From positions 62,001 through 126,000 of the forward strand of contig JAEILR010000002.1 of assembly GCA_016109435.1 (NCBI GenBank): a DNA stretch of 64,000 nt. The letters run 5' to 3'. The translations under genes and the position numbers were made by a program. The notes beneath the pieces are model-generated. The model was not told the DNA's origin, did no database searches, and saw only the letters and a program-made list of their open reading frames with translations. Shown piece after piece: positions 18,291-26,678 of the stretch (position 1 is the first letter of the stretch; the number at the start of each line of letters is the position of its first letter). This DNA comes from Methanomassiliicoccus sp. (GTDB taxonomy: Archaea; Thermoplasmatota; Thermoplasmata; Methanomassiliicoccales; Methanomassiliicoccaceae).

Positions 18291-18314
18291 ACCCAGGACC
18301 GAGGACACTGCCCC

Positions 18315-19430
18315 TCAGGGTTCGAGGTGACGGGCCGCCCGCACGTGGAGGTCCTCGATCCTCAGGCGCCGGGGAAGCTCCCCGCCATGATGCCGGTCGG
18401 CGCACGACAGGTGGATGAGGCACTTGGGGCAGGAGGTCACCAGGCTGTCCGCGGCGGTGCCCGCCGCCTCCCTCAGCCGTTCCATCTGCACCTTCTTAGC
18501 GGTATGATCGCACTCCGCCCACCCGGCCGTGCCGCAGCATGCGCTCATGGCCCCGCTGCGGGGCATCTCCGCCACCTCACCGGTGAGCCGGAGGACCGTA
18601 CGAGGCTGCTCAACTATACCCGCCCCCTTGCTCAGGCGGCAGGGGTCCTGGTAGGTCGCGACGCCGCTCCCATCCCTCAGGCGGAGCCTGCCGGACGTCA
18701 GCCCCTCGGCCATCTTCTCCACCAGGGTGGTGACCTTCAGCCCGGTCCGTCCGAACTGCGCGGGATACAGGTCCCTCCACGTCGACGCGCACTCCGGGCA
18801 GAAGGTGACGATCTCTTTGATCCCCGCGTCCCTGACCGCCTCCAGGTTCGCCTTCGCCAGCCTCCTGAATAAGGCGTCGTCCCCGGCCCAGTAGGCATCG
18901 TGGCCACAGCACCGTTCCGAACGCAGCACCCTGGGCCGCACCCCCATGGCGTTGAGCAGCCGGACCGCCGAACGGGGTATCTCCAGCAGGTCGTCGCGGA
19001 TGTACCGCAGCGCGACATCGAAGTAAGGGGTGCAGCCGACGAACAGCAGGACGTCGGAGCGGGGGTCGATGTCCAGGTCCGGGGCGGTCCACCCGTCGGT
19101 CCTCGGTTCCAGCCCCGGGGAGGCCGACAGCCTGGCGGTACGGTTGAGAACGCCGTGATGGGCCATCACGGGAAGGCGGGCCCTTCCCGCCCGGGAGCGT
19201 AGTTCTCTCACCAGCTGGGGGAGGTCCACTCCCGCGTTGCACACCTGGGAGCAGGACCCGCACGCGGTGCAGGTCCACAACCCGCCGGTGACCGGTCTCC
19301 CCTCCATGGCGTCCTCCACCAGTCGCCGGGGGGAGAAAGATACGCCTCGCTGGGCGGCCACGCAGGCATAGGTGCACCGCCCGCAGCCGACACATGCCTC
19401 GGCCCGGTGGCGGGCGATGAGATCATCCAT
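18315..19430 (-). CDS. HdrD-like Fe-S protein (ferredoxin plus two CCG domains)
   Basis: A 371-aa fusion of HdrC and HdrB modules. Two [4Fe-4S] motifs lie at residues 13-23 (CVGCGRCTYAC) and 54-64 (CTACGSCSQVC). Two CCG modules follow: VGCTPYFDV/RCCGHDAYW/FCPEC and DPCRLSKGAG/SACCGTAG/SCPKC. This is the HdrD/GlpC-like layout, but no HdrE cytochrome is nearby, so it is probably soluble. Its start overlaps the MvhD-like stop by 8 nt, which suggests that MvhD passes electrons into it. The substrate could be a heterodisulfide or another thiol/2-oxoacid; sequence alone does not decide. Confidence 0.88.
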   Translation of the reverse strand: MDDLIARHRAEACVGCGRCTYACVAAQRGVSFSPRRLVEDAMEGRPVTGGLWTCTACGSCSQVCNAGVDLPQLVRELRSRAGRARLPVMAHHGVLNRTARLSASPGLEPRTDGWTAPDLDIDPRSDVLLFVGCTPYFDVALRYIRDDLLEIPRSAVRLLNAMGVRPRVLRSERCCGHDAYWAGDDALFRRLAKANLEAVRDAGIKEIVTFCPECASTWRDLYPAQFGRTGLKVTTLVEKMAEGLTSGRLRLRDGSGVATYQDPCRLSKGAGIVEQPRTVLRLTGEVAEMPRSGAMSACCGTAGWAECDHTAKKVQMERLREAAGTAADSLVTSCPKCLIHLSCADRHHGGELPRRLRIEDLHVRAARHLEP

Positions 19431-19848
19431 CGGAAGACCTCCGCAGCGGACCCTTCTCGCGCATCAGGGCGCAGAACCCGTCGACCGTTGAGCCGAACAG
19501 CTCTCCCTCGGAGGCGGAGATCCACTTCAGCAAAAGGCGCTCCCTCCCGATCCCCAGGAGGTCAAGCAGTTCCCAGGCGTTGTGGACCCTCATCTCCTCG
19601 TGCTTGTTCCCCGAGATGTAATGGCAGTCCCCGGGATGGCATCCCAGGACCATGACCCCGTCCGCGCCCCGGTCGAAGCACTCCAGAATGAGGCCGGCGT
19701 CGACCCTGCTGGAACACATCACCCTTACTATCCTGATGTCCGGGGAGTACTGACGGCGGGAAACGCCTGCCAGGTCCGCGCCGGCGTAGGCGCACCAGTT
19801 GCAGCATAACGCTACCACCTTGGGTCTCCAGTCGGTATCCGGGCTCAC
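19423..19848 (-). CDS. mvhD: MvhD-like [2Fe-2S] electron-transfer subunit
   Basis: Hydrogenase iron-sulfur subunit delta family, 141 aa. Cysteines occur in CCNWCAYAGAD, VMCSSRVDAG and GCHPGDCHY, the family pattern. In methanogens MvhD connects hydrogenase or formate dehydrogenase to HdrA. Here it is paired with an HdrD-like protein and neither mvhA/G nor hdrA is adjacent. GTG 19848 lies 27 nt from the TATA-like AGGATTTAAT, indicating a leaderless message. First gene of the two-gene unit. Confidence 0.92.
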   Translation of the reverse strand: MSPDTDWRPKVVALCCNWCAYAGADLAGVSRRQYSPDIRIVRVMCSSRVDAGLILECFDRGADGVMVLGCHPGDCHYISGNKHEEMRVHNAWELLDLLGIGRERLLLKWISASEGELFGSTVDGFCALMREKGPLRRSSDG

Positions 19849-19870
19849 TGTTCACCGAACGGCAACCCGG

Positions 19871-19880
19871 ATTAAATCCT
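19871..19880 (-). promoter_or_regulatory. TATA box of mvhD-hdrD-like unit
   Basis: Minus-strand AGGATTTAAT centred 27 nt before GTG 19848; fits a leaderless transcript. Confidence 0.45.
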
Positions 19881-19974
19881 TCTCCCGGCCACCTCCCGCC
19901 GCCATCGAAGGAACGGGGGCTTTCGGCCGACCAGGGGCAAAGGTTAAGATTTCCAGCGGCGTCATCGGCAGGCC

Positions 19975-20676
19975 ATGAGGATCATCGGTTTCATCAAGAC
20001 CTCGCTTCTCGACTGGGACGGTCATGTGACGGTGGTGGTGTATCTTCCGGGATGCAACTTCCGCTGCCCCTTCTGCCACAATCCGGACGTGGTGACGGAC
20101 CCCGATTCGTACGACGAGGTGCCGTTCGCAGAGATCGAGGAGTACATCCTCGCCAACCGCGAGTTCCTCGACGGGGTGGTGGTGACCGGCGGGGAGCCGA
20201 CGATCCACCGGGACCTGCCCGAGCTGCTGTCCCGGTTCAAGAAGATGGGCCTGAATGTGAAACTGGACACCAATGGCACCGACCCGGACATGCTGGAGGA
20301 TGTCATCGAGGCCGGCCTGGTGGACTACGTGGCCATGGACATCAAGGCCCCGCTGGACGGGAAGTACGACGATCTTGCCGGGGTGAAGGTACCGCTGGAC
20401 AGCATCAAGAGGTCCATCGAGGTGCTCCGCCGCTCGGGGGTGGACCACGAGTTCCGCACCACTGTGGTGCCCGTCCTGCTGACCCCCGGGGACGTGGAAA
20501 GGATCGCCGCCTACATCGGAGGGGCGAAGAAGTACGCCATCCAGCAGTTCCGCTCCGGGAAGACCCTGGACCCCAAACTGTCGGTGGTGCGGCCGTACCC
20601 CCGGGGGGAGGTCCTGGGCATGGCCGAGAACGCCAAGCAATACGTCCGCCGGGTGGTCGTGCGAGGCGACGTCTAG
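19975..20676 (+). CDS. Radical SAM activating enzyme (NrdG/PflA type)
   Basis: A 233-aa radical SAM protein with the CxxxCxxC motif in PGCNFRCPFCHNPD and the SAM-contact VVTGGEPTIHRDL. Layout and length match the archaeal anaerobic ribonucleotide-reductase activating protein or related glycyl-radical activases. No nrdD is in the window, so the target enzyme is not proven. Expressed from its own promoter; a TATA-like GGTTAAGATTT is about 30 nt upstream of ATG 19975. Confidence 0.88.
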   Translation: MRIIGFIKTSLLDWDGHVTVVVYLPGCNFRCPFCHNPDVVTDPDSYDEVPFAEIEEYILANREFLDGVVVTGGEPTIHRDLPELLSRFKKMGLNVKLDTNGTDPDMLEDVIEAGLVDYVAMDIKAPLDGKYDDLAGVKVPLDSIKRSIEVLRRSGVDHEFRTTVVPVLLTPGDVERIAAYIGGAKKYAIQQFRSGKTLDPKLSVVRPYPRGEVLGMAENAKQYVRRVVVRGDV

Positions 20677-20774
20677 CACAGACCCGGTTATCAATAATCA
20701 TAGCCGGCCGAATAGTTTTATCCCCTCGGTCTTATTGATTTACCCCTGCGAAAGCACCCATCAGAGGGACGCTC

Positions 20775-21488
20775 ATGGACCAGACCGCACGAATCAAGAC
20801 CTACATCGAAGGCTTCGACCGGGCAATGGAGGGGGGCATCCCTCAGGGCAACATCGTACTCATAGCCGGCACCCCCGGGACGATGAAGTCGTCGCTCACC
20901 TATTACTCCCTGTACAACCAGGCCAAGGAGAACGGCGCGACCTGCGTATATGTCACCTTGGAGCAGTCACGCAACTCCCTCCTCCGACAGATGGAGAAGA
21001 TGGGCATGCGGACCGACGACGTCAAGCAGACGCTGCACGTCCTGGACCTGGGACTGATACGCAAGAACCTCAAGCAGGTGAACGGCGGGGACTCCTGGAT
21101 GCAGGTGTTCAAGGGCTACATCACCTCGCTCAAGAACGACCTGGGCTTCAGCATGATCGCCATCGATTCGCTGGGAGTGCTGGAGACCATCTCATCGATG
21201 ACCAACCGGCGTACCGACCTCTTCTATCTGTTCGAGTGGCTGAGGGACCTCAACTCCACCGTGCTCTTGATCTCCGAGGCCGCCCCCGATAAGCTGTTCG
21301 ACGGCTACTACGACGAGGGCTACCTGGCTGACGGCATCATCACCCTGAAGATGCAGGTGGTGCGGGACGTGGAGATCCAGAGGAGGATCCGCTGCGTCAA
21401 GATGAGGGAGACCAACCACGATCCCTCCTACTTCTCCCTGATCCATTCCGGGGGTAAGTTCCAGGTGACCAAGGCCATCAGCGAGTGA
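20775..21488 (+). CDS. KaiC-like RecA-superfamily ATPase 1
   Basis: A 237-aa single-domain KaiC-like ATPase. Walker A is GTPGTMKSS (residues 32-40), preceded by the family opening RIKTYIEGFDRAMEGGIPQGN. Walker B falls in SMIAIDSLGVLE, and the C-terminal part has FEWLRDLNSTVLLISE and YLADGIITL. These proteins are abundant in archaea; proposed roles are signal transduction and interaction with flagellar or metabolic partners. First of three tandem paralogues and very similar in layout to the third. Confidence 0.9.
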   Translation: MDQTARIKTYIEGFDRAMEGGIPQGNIVLIAGTPGTMKSSLTYYSLYNQAKENGATCVYVTLEQSRNSLLRQMEKMGMRTDDVKQTLHVLDLGLIRKNLKQVNGGDSWMQVFKGYITSLKNDLGFSMIAIDSLGVLETISSMTNRRTDLFYLFEWLRDLNSTVLLISEAAPDKLFDGYYDEGYLADGIITLKMQVVRDVEIQRRIRCVKMRETNHDPSYFSLIHSGGKFQVTKAISE

Positions 21489-21500
21489 GGCGATCGGCCG

Positions 21501-22949
21501 ATGGCGCGCATATCCGAGTGTCCGAGGTGCGGAGCGGGGGTCGGCCATAACGAGACCCAGTGCTGGCGGTGCGGAGAGGCGATCTCCGGGCAGGGCAAGG
21601 CCAAGATAACCTCCATCTCCATGGGCAAGCCCCAGGGTCCGGGCATAAAGGACATGCGCGCATCTCCTACCAAGGAGATACCGAGGGCAGAGCCATCGGT
21701 CCGCCCGATCGCCGTTTCCTATAACGGCCGGGAGCGGGAGCTAGAGGACCGGGAGAAGGAGGTGCGGGAGGCCATGGCCGCCCTGGAGGCGGAATCGAAG
21801 GAGATGGAGGCCGCCGCCCTGGAGATGGAGAAGGAGAGGCAGGCGCTGGCCGAAACGAGGAAGCGGCTGTCCGGACGGGAGGAGGAGCTGGACGCCAAGG
21901 CCATCCTGCTGGAGGATATCCTGGCGGTGGCCGAGGAGCTCAGGGAGAGCATGCCCGCGGAGGGGGAGGGCCGGGAGAGGTTCGAGGACCTGACGGCCGC
22001 CCAGACCGAGCTGAGGACGATCCTGGACGATGAGCGGGAACGCATCCGCAGGGAGATCGAGCGGGATATGGCCGAGCAGCTCACCCGGATAGGCCAACTG
22101 GAGGCCGAGCTGAAGGTTGCCCACGCGCTCGTCCGGAAGGAGGGGGCGCCCCCCGTCCCGGTCGATGTCCGCCAGGTGCTGGCCGAGGTGAGCTCGGAGC
22201 TGAACGCCCAGATCGGGGCAGGCCTGGAGGGCCGGGAGTCCCCGGCGGTGCGCACGCACGTCGAACGCCTTGACCAGATCCTGTCCGGCGGGATCCCCCA
22301 GGGAGGCGTGACACTGGTGAACGGCCCCCCGGGGAGCATGAAGACCTCCCTCACCTACCACATCCTGCATAATGCCGCCTCCAAGGGGTCCAAGAAAGGC
22401 CTGTTCCTCTCGCTGGAGCAGGACAGCGCATCCCTCCTCCGGCAGATGGCCAGGCTGGGGATGGATCGCGATGGATCGCTGGACCGCCTCATGGTGGTCG
22501 ACCTGGTGGACCTGCGGCGCAGCATGGAAGGCCACGAGGGGGACTGGCGCAGCATCGTGATGCGCTACATCGAGGAAACGGTCGCCGCCAACGGCATCGA
22601 CCTGCTGGCCCTCGATTCCCTGGAATCCCTTGCGGCGATGTGCGAGCACGAGCTCGCCAGGACCGAGGTCCAGGACATCTTCGACAGCTTCCGTTCGATG
22701 GGCCTGACCACCCTGGTGATCTCCGAGACCCCCATGAACCGCCTGGAGGGCGGCGGGGGAATGGAGCTGTACGTTGCCGATGGCGCGTTCGAGCTGACCA
22801 TGAGGGAGACCGAGGACTCCCACGTTCAGAGGTGGCTGCGGTGCGTCAAGATGAGGGGCGCGAACATCGATACCCGCCCCTACTGCATGATGCACGCCGG
22901 CGGGTCGTTCATCCTCAACGTGCCGTTGAGCAGGTCCTGCGTTCAATGA
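21501..22949 (+). CDS. KaiC-like ATPase with zinc ribbon and coiled coil
   Basis: A 482-aa composite. An N-terminal zinc ribbon (C7, C10, C21, C24) is followed by a low-complexity linker and a long Glu/Arg-rich coiled coil, roughly residues 70-215. A KaiC-like domain from about residue 245 opens THVERLDQILSGGIPQGGVTL and has Walker A NGPPGSMKTS. The start is 12 nt after the first KaiC gene. The coiled coil suggests oligomerisation or anchoring to a partner, and the ribbon suggests nucleic-acid or protein contact. Overall role unknown. Confidence 0.88.
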   Translation: MARISECPRCGAGVGHNETQCWRCGEAISGQGKAKITSISMGKPQGPGIKDMRASPTKEIPRAEPSVRPIAVSYNGRERELEDREKEVREAMAALEAESKEMEAAALEMEKERQALAETRKRLSGREEELDAKAILLEDILAVAEELRESMPAEGEGRERFEDLTAAQTELRTILDDERERIRREIERDMAEQLTRIGQLEAELKVAHALVRKEGAPPVPVDVRQVLAEVSSELNAQIGAGLEGRESPAVRTHVERLDQILSGGIPQGGVTLVNGPPGSMKTSLTYHILHNAASKGSKKGLFLSLEQDSASLLRQMARLGMDRDGSLDRLMVVDLVDLRRSMEGHEGDWRSIVMRYIEETVAANGIDLLALDSLESLAAMCEHELARTEVQDIFDSFRSMGLTTLVISETPMNRLEGGGGMELYVADGAFELTMRETEDSHVQRWLRCVKMRGANIDTRPYCMMHAGGSFILNVPLSRSCVQ

Positions 22950-22975
22950 CCAGAACCGTCACTGTCCAACAAGGA

Positions 22976-23020
22976 ATTATATACAGACATGATAATTTCA
23001 CGTTCAGGAGGAATAATACC
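22976..23020 (+). promoter_or_regulatory. Promoter and Shine-Dalgarno for third KaiC-like gene
   Basis: ATTATATAC (22976-22984) is a good TATA box located after the preceding gene's stop. AGGAGG at 23006-23011 lies nine bases before TTG 23021. Together they indicate that the third paralogue has its own promoter and a non-ATG start. Confidence 0.65.
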
Positions 23021-23734
23021 TTGCAGATCGAGCGATTGAGGACGTATATCCAGAACTTTGACGAGAACCTCCAGGGCGGAGTTCCCAAGAATCAGGTGGT
23101 CCTGCTGACGGGCACTCCCGGAACGATGAAGTCCTCGGTCGCCTACAGCATGCTCTATTATAACGCGCTGGAGAAGGGCATCAGGTCCGTGTACATGACC
23201 CTGGAGCAGTCCCGCGAGAACCTCCTGCAGCAGATGAACTCCCTGGGAATGGACGACAAGCGGGCGGACGACTACATCCAGGTCCTCGATCTCGGACTCA
23301 TCCGGAAGAACCTCACCCAGATAAGTGCGAAGGGCACATGGCTGCAGGTCTTCAAGATGTACGCCGACAACCTCAAGCAGAGCTTTGGCTACGACATACT
23401 GGTGGTCGACTCCCTGGACGTGCTGGAAATGGCCGCCCAGATGGAGGAAAGTCGCCGCACCGAGCTGTTCTACCTCTTCGAGTGGCTGCGCAACCTCAAC
23501 GTCACCTCGTTCCTCATCTCCGAGACCACCCCGGACAACATGTTCGAGAACCGCTTCGACGAGGGCTACCTGGCCGACGGCGTCATCTCGCTCAAGCTCC
23601 AGGAGATCGGAGAGACCGACATCCAGAGGCGCATAAGGTGCATCAAGCTGAGGAGCACCAATCACAAGACCGGTTACTTCTCCCTGCTGTTCGCTGACGG
23701 CAAGTTCAGGGCGACCCAGGTCATAACCGAGTGA
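23021..23734 (+). CDS. KaiC-like RecA-superfamily ATPase 3
   Basis: A 237-aa paralogue of the first KaiC gene with the same opening (IERLRTYIQNFDENLQGGVP) and Walker A GTPGTMKSS, then DSLDVLEMAAQM and FEWLRNLNVTSFLISE. I chose TTG 23021 because AGGAGG precedes it and the resulting protein has exactly the length and N terminus of paralogue 1. Longer in-frame starts at 22640 and 22946 lie inside the preceding gene or upstream of the TATA box. The duplicate pair flanking a larger member suggests a three-component complex. Confidence 0.9.
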   Translation: MQIERLRTYIQNFDENLQGGVPKNQVVLLTGTPGTMKSSVAYSMLYYNALEKGIRSVYMTLEQSRENLLQQMNSLGMDDKRADDYIQVLDLGLIRKNLTQISAKGTWLQVFKMYADNLKQSFGYDILVVDSLDVLEMAAQMEESRRTELFYLFEWLRNLNVTSFLISETTPDNMFENRFDEGYLADGVISLKLQEIGETDIQRRIRCIKLRSTNHKTGYFSLLFADGKFRATQVITE

Positions 23735-23831
23735 TCCGGGGACGTTGGAAGAACATCCCCGTGAGCGCCCGCCCGCTGGTTGAGCGTACGCCACGAGGAT
23801 GCAAGGGCGGCATGCCGCCCCCGGTACCGCC

Positions 23832-24296
23832 TCACTCGATGTCCAGCTTTCTCCGCCCCTCGGACATGTCCTTCTTGGGCATGGTGACCCTCAGCAGGCC
23901 GTTCTCCAGGCCGGCGCTGGCCTGGGAGGTGTCGGCGTCAGGGGGCAGGGGGATCTGGCGATAGAACGACTTGCGCTCCCTCTCCTGGTGATAGTAACCC
24001 TCCTCCTTCTCCTCGGTCTCGGTCGTCCTCTCGGTCCTGATCACCAGGTGGTCCTCGGCGATCTCGACGGAAACCTCGTTCTTCTCCGCTCCCGGGAGCT
24101 CGGCCTCGACCACGTAGCGGTCGCCCTCGTCCAGCACATCGACCGCAGGGATCCGGTTGCCCGATGAGCCATACGGCACCATGTCGTTGAGACCCGACTT
24201 GAGGTCCTCGACCAGGCGCTCCATCTCCTTGATCACGCTGCTCGTGCCCCAATAGCCCATGGGGACCAGACCGCTCACCTTCTTTTTAATGGACAT
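23832..24296 (-). CDS. hsp20: Small heat-shock protein Hsp20
   Basis: ATP-independent holdase chaperone of 154 aa. The alpha-crystallin domain runs from about residue 50 (DVLDEGDRYVVEAELPGAEK) through HLVIRTER and ends with the conserved ASAGLENGLLRVTMPK. The N-terminal region is short and hydrophobic, and the tail lacks a clear I-x-I motif. It is a single-gene unit between the KaiC cluster and the KamA-like gene. Confidence 0.95.
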   Translation of the reverse strand: MSIKKKVSGLVPMGYWGTSSVIKEMERLVEDLKSGLNDMVPYGSSGNRIPAVDVLDEGDRYVVEAELPGAEKNEVSVEIAEDHLVIRTERTTETEEKEEGYYHQERERKSFYRQIPLPPDADTSQASAGLENGLLRVTMPKKDMSEGRRKLDIE

Positions 24297-24379
24297 ATCA
24301 TGACCTCATGGCCCGGACGGCCTCTCGGTATCCTTCCATATCGGAGGCCGACGGTAAATAATCTGCTCCGGGGAAGAGG

Positions 24380-26236
24380 TCAGAAGTAGTACCAGATGCT
24401 GGAGTAATCCTGAGGTTCCTCGCCCCGTTCCTTCAGCCGGTCCAGGTAGTTCAGGATGGGCACGTCCCGGTACACGTAGGTGGGCGCGGCCACGATGTTC
24501 TTCTCCCAGGGATGGAACTCGTATATCCTCTCGCCGCGAGGGGAGATCATGATGAGGTCGTGGTTCTGCCACGAGGTCAGGTTGTTCTTGCCCAGCGCGG
24601 GGATGTTGAACACCGGGACGTCCGTCCGGGCCAGCCCGGGGAGCATCCTCGCCTCCTCCTTCCTCTCCTGCAGGATGCGGGCGATAGGCACCCGGAACCA
24701 CTCGGTCTCCTCCTTCCCCTTGGTGTTGAAGGTGTAGTAGGGGTCCACTCCGATCTGCTTGAGCAGCAGGCGGAGCGCGGCGGTCTCGAACCTGCGGCTG
24801 TTCTCCATGGTGAAGACCTGCTGGTTATAGACCGACATGCCGTCCCTGCGGACATCGTTTATGCACCTCATGCTTTCCGGCGTGATCTCGTACGGATGCT
24901 CGAAGTGGGTGACCAGGCACACCTCCCTTCGGGCCGGGTCGTTGAACTCTCCCAGCATTCTTATGATGTCCTTGTTGAACCTCATGGGCAGCACCACCGG
25001 GAGGCGGGTGCCGAACCGCACCCTCTTGATGTGCTCTATCGCCGAGACCCGCGACAGCAGGCGCCCGAGGTTCCGCTCGGATATGAGCATGGGGTCCCCT
25101 CCGGTGATGAGCATCTCCGATACCATGGGGTGGGCCTCGAACCATTCCAGGGCCTCCTTGACCCGGTCCACCGGGGCCAGGGCGGAAGGGTCCATGGCCC
25201 CGCTGATCTCCCAGTTCCGCTGGCAGTACACGCAGATCTGGGCGCAGCTGTTGTAAGGTTTCAGGATGGCGATCATGGGGTACCGCCTGGTGACCAGGTC
25301 GACGGGCGAGGTGTCGCCCTCCCTCATGAAGTCCATGGTGCCTTTGTGCTCCGGCCGCAGGATGCTCTGTACATATGCCAGGGTGGGGATCACCTGGGCC
25401 CTGACGGCATGATCGTTCTTCCGGTGGGCCTCCCGGTCCATCAGCGACAGGTAGTAGGGGGTGATGCCGAACGGTACCCGATTGGCCGTGGCCAGGGCGA
25501 TGGCCTCCCGCTCGTCCGCGGTCAGGTCGATCAGCCCCTCCAGGTCCTCGACCTTCCTGCGCACGTGCCTCATCTGCCAGCGGTGATCGTTCCACTCCTC
25601 CTCGCCGGCGTCCAGCGACTCCAGGATGCGCTTCTTGTTATCCTTCCGGCGCTCGATCACCTCTCGGTCCAGGCCGGTGGGATAGGTCGACATCATCCTT
25701 TGGCAGTACCCCGCCATGGCGTCCAGGAAGTCGGACCGCAATATGGCCGCCTCCCGCCCGCTGAACTGTGACAGTTCAGGGGGCTCTCCCTTGGCCAGAT
25801 CGGAGCGTCCCACAGCGCCTTTGAGGATGTGGTAGAAGTCGGTGAACAGCGCCCGGTCCCCCGCCTCCACCCTGCCGGCCTGCACGATGCGCATAATCTC
25901 GGTGAGGGTGCTGCACCCGCTGGTGGCCTCGTTCCGGGCAGAGATGAGGTTCTTAAGCACCTGGATGCAGTACAGGGCGTTGACCCTTTCCAGCGCATCG
26001 GTGCGGCAGGAGGTGGAGTGATAAGTGAGTTCCATCTCCGACAGGCGGACGAACAGGTCGACCCGTACATCGTCGACGTCCCTGCCCGAGGCCAGGAGGT
26101 CGTAGGTGCCGCCGTCGATGGGCCGTAGGTCGGTGGGGCGGATCGGCTCGAACTTCTGACCTTCCTTCATTTCGGCCCTCGTATCCACTTCCACTCCGCC
26201 GTCCCCCCTCCTCGCCGATGTATGCTGATTATCCAT
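24380..26236 (-). CDS. KamA-family radical SAM/PLP aminomutase-like protein, long form
   Basis: A 618-aa protein with a lysine 2,3-aminomutase-like core starting near residue 210 (EEEWNDHRWQMRHVRRKVED, GITPYYLSLMD). The radical SAM motif is CAQICVYC (C331, C335, C338) followed by ITGGDPMLIS. The expected PLP lysine corresponds to K550 in NIPALGKNNL, where classical enzymes have a Gly-rich GGGGK. About 210 N-terminal residues have no counterpart in classical AblA/KamA of about 420 aa. ATG 26236 is preferred; the longer frame back to 26428 has no conserved character. Substrate could be lysine, glutamate or another amino acid; the altered PLP motif makes plain lysine 2,3-aminomutase uncertain. 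Confidence 0.85.
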   Translation of the reverse strand: MDNQHTSARRGDGGVEVDTRAEMKEGQKFEPIRPTDLRPIDGGTYDLLASGRDVDDVRVDLFVRLSEMELTYHSTSCRTDALERVNALYCIQVLKNLISARNEATSGCSTLTEIMRIVQAGRVEAGDRALFTDFYHILKGAVGRSDLAKGEPPELSQFSGREAAILRSDFLDAMAGYCQRMMSTYPTGLDREVIERRKDNKKRILESLDAGEEEWNDHRWQMRHVRRKVEDLEGLIDLTADEREAIALATANRVPFGITPYYLSLMDREAHRKNDHAVRAQVIPTLAYVQSILRPEHKGTMDFMREGDTSPVDLVTRRYPMIAILKPYNSCAQICVYCQRNWEISGAMDPSALAPVDRVKEALEWFEAHPMVSEMLITGGDPMLISERNLGRLLSRVSAIEHIKRVRFGTRLPVVLPMRFNKDIIRMLGEFNDPARREVCLVTHFEHPYEITPESMRCINDVRRDGMSVYNQQVFTMENSRRFETAALRLLLKQIGVDPYYTFNTKGKEETEWFRVPIARILQERKEEARMLPGLARTDVPVFNIPALGKNNLTSWQNHDLIMISPRGERIYEFHPWEKNIVAAPTYVYRDVPILNYLDRLKERGEEPQDYSSIWYYF

Positions 26237-26425
26237 ATGATCACATCCAGATGCCCGGGGCGCCGTCTGAAAAGAATGGGCCTCGAGGACATCTCTTATG
26301 AAGAGCTCTTGGTATTTTTGAGCTTTGTAAAAATATGCGTGGTGGAGAACCATAATGATATCGATGACCGCAGGGCACGGTCCGCCTTCTGGACCCCAGA
26401 GCGGGGGACCATATGGCCAAAAATT

Positions 26426-26434
26426 CATATATGG
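26426..26434 (+). promoter_or_regulatory. TATA box of tRNA-Val
   Basis: CATATATGG, centred about 24 nt before the mature tRNA 5' end, the normal archaeal spacing for a tRNA promoter. Confidence 0.6.
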
Positions 26435-26453
26435 TCAGGCGGTTCAGCGCTAC

Positions 26454-26526
26454 GGGCTCATGGTCTAGCGGTTATGACGTCTCCCTCACACGGAGGAGAC
26501 CGCCGGTTCGAATCCGGCTGAGCCCA
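26454..26526 (+). tRNA. tRNA-Val (CAC)
   Basis: A complete cloverleaf folds by hand: acceptor GGGCTCA with TGAGCCC (7 bp), a D arm with GG in the loop, an anticodon stem TCTCC/GGAGG around loop CTCACAC (anticodon CAC), and T arm GCCGG/CCGGC with loop TTCGAAT. The discriminator base is A and CCA is not encoded. No intron. A TATA box precedes it. Confidence 0.95.
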
Positions 26527-26575
26527 CTCCTATTCTTATCCATGCATACTTGTTCTAATGTCCCTCCCTCGTCCG

Positions 26576-26601
26576 GCGGCATCGAAGAACCGAGATGCCG
26601 C
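26576..26601 (+). other. 8-bp hairpin after tRNA-Val
   Basis: GCGGCATC and GATGCCGC are perfectly complementary around a 10-nt loop. It lies between the tRNA and the ferredoxin gene and is not followed by a T run, so a terminator is doubtful; it may influence tRNA 3' processing. Confidence 0.3.
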
Positions 26602-26649
26602 GCTCACCGGGTCGCTCCGGCCGAACGGGAAGTTCAGGGTCAAAAGGGG

Positions 26650-26658
26650 TTTATATTT
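26650..26658 (+). promoter_or_regulatory. TATA box for leaderless ferredoxin gene
   Basis: TTTATATTT centred 25 nt before ATG 26679, the leaderless spacing. Confidence 0.55.
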
Positions 26659-26678
26659 TCACGGCGTTAACATAGGTC

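Noticed and set aside
22640-23020. N-terminal extension of the third KaiC-like protein
   Set aside because: It lies inside the preceding gene and upstream of a TATA box and a strong SD at 23006.
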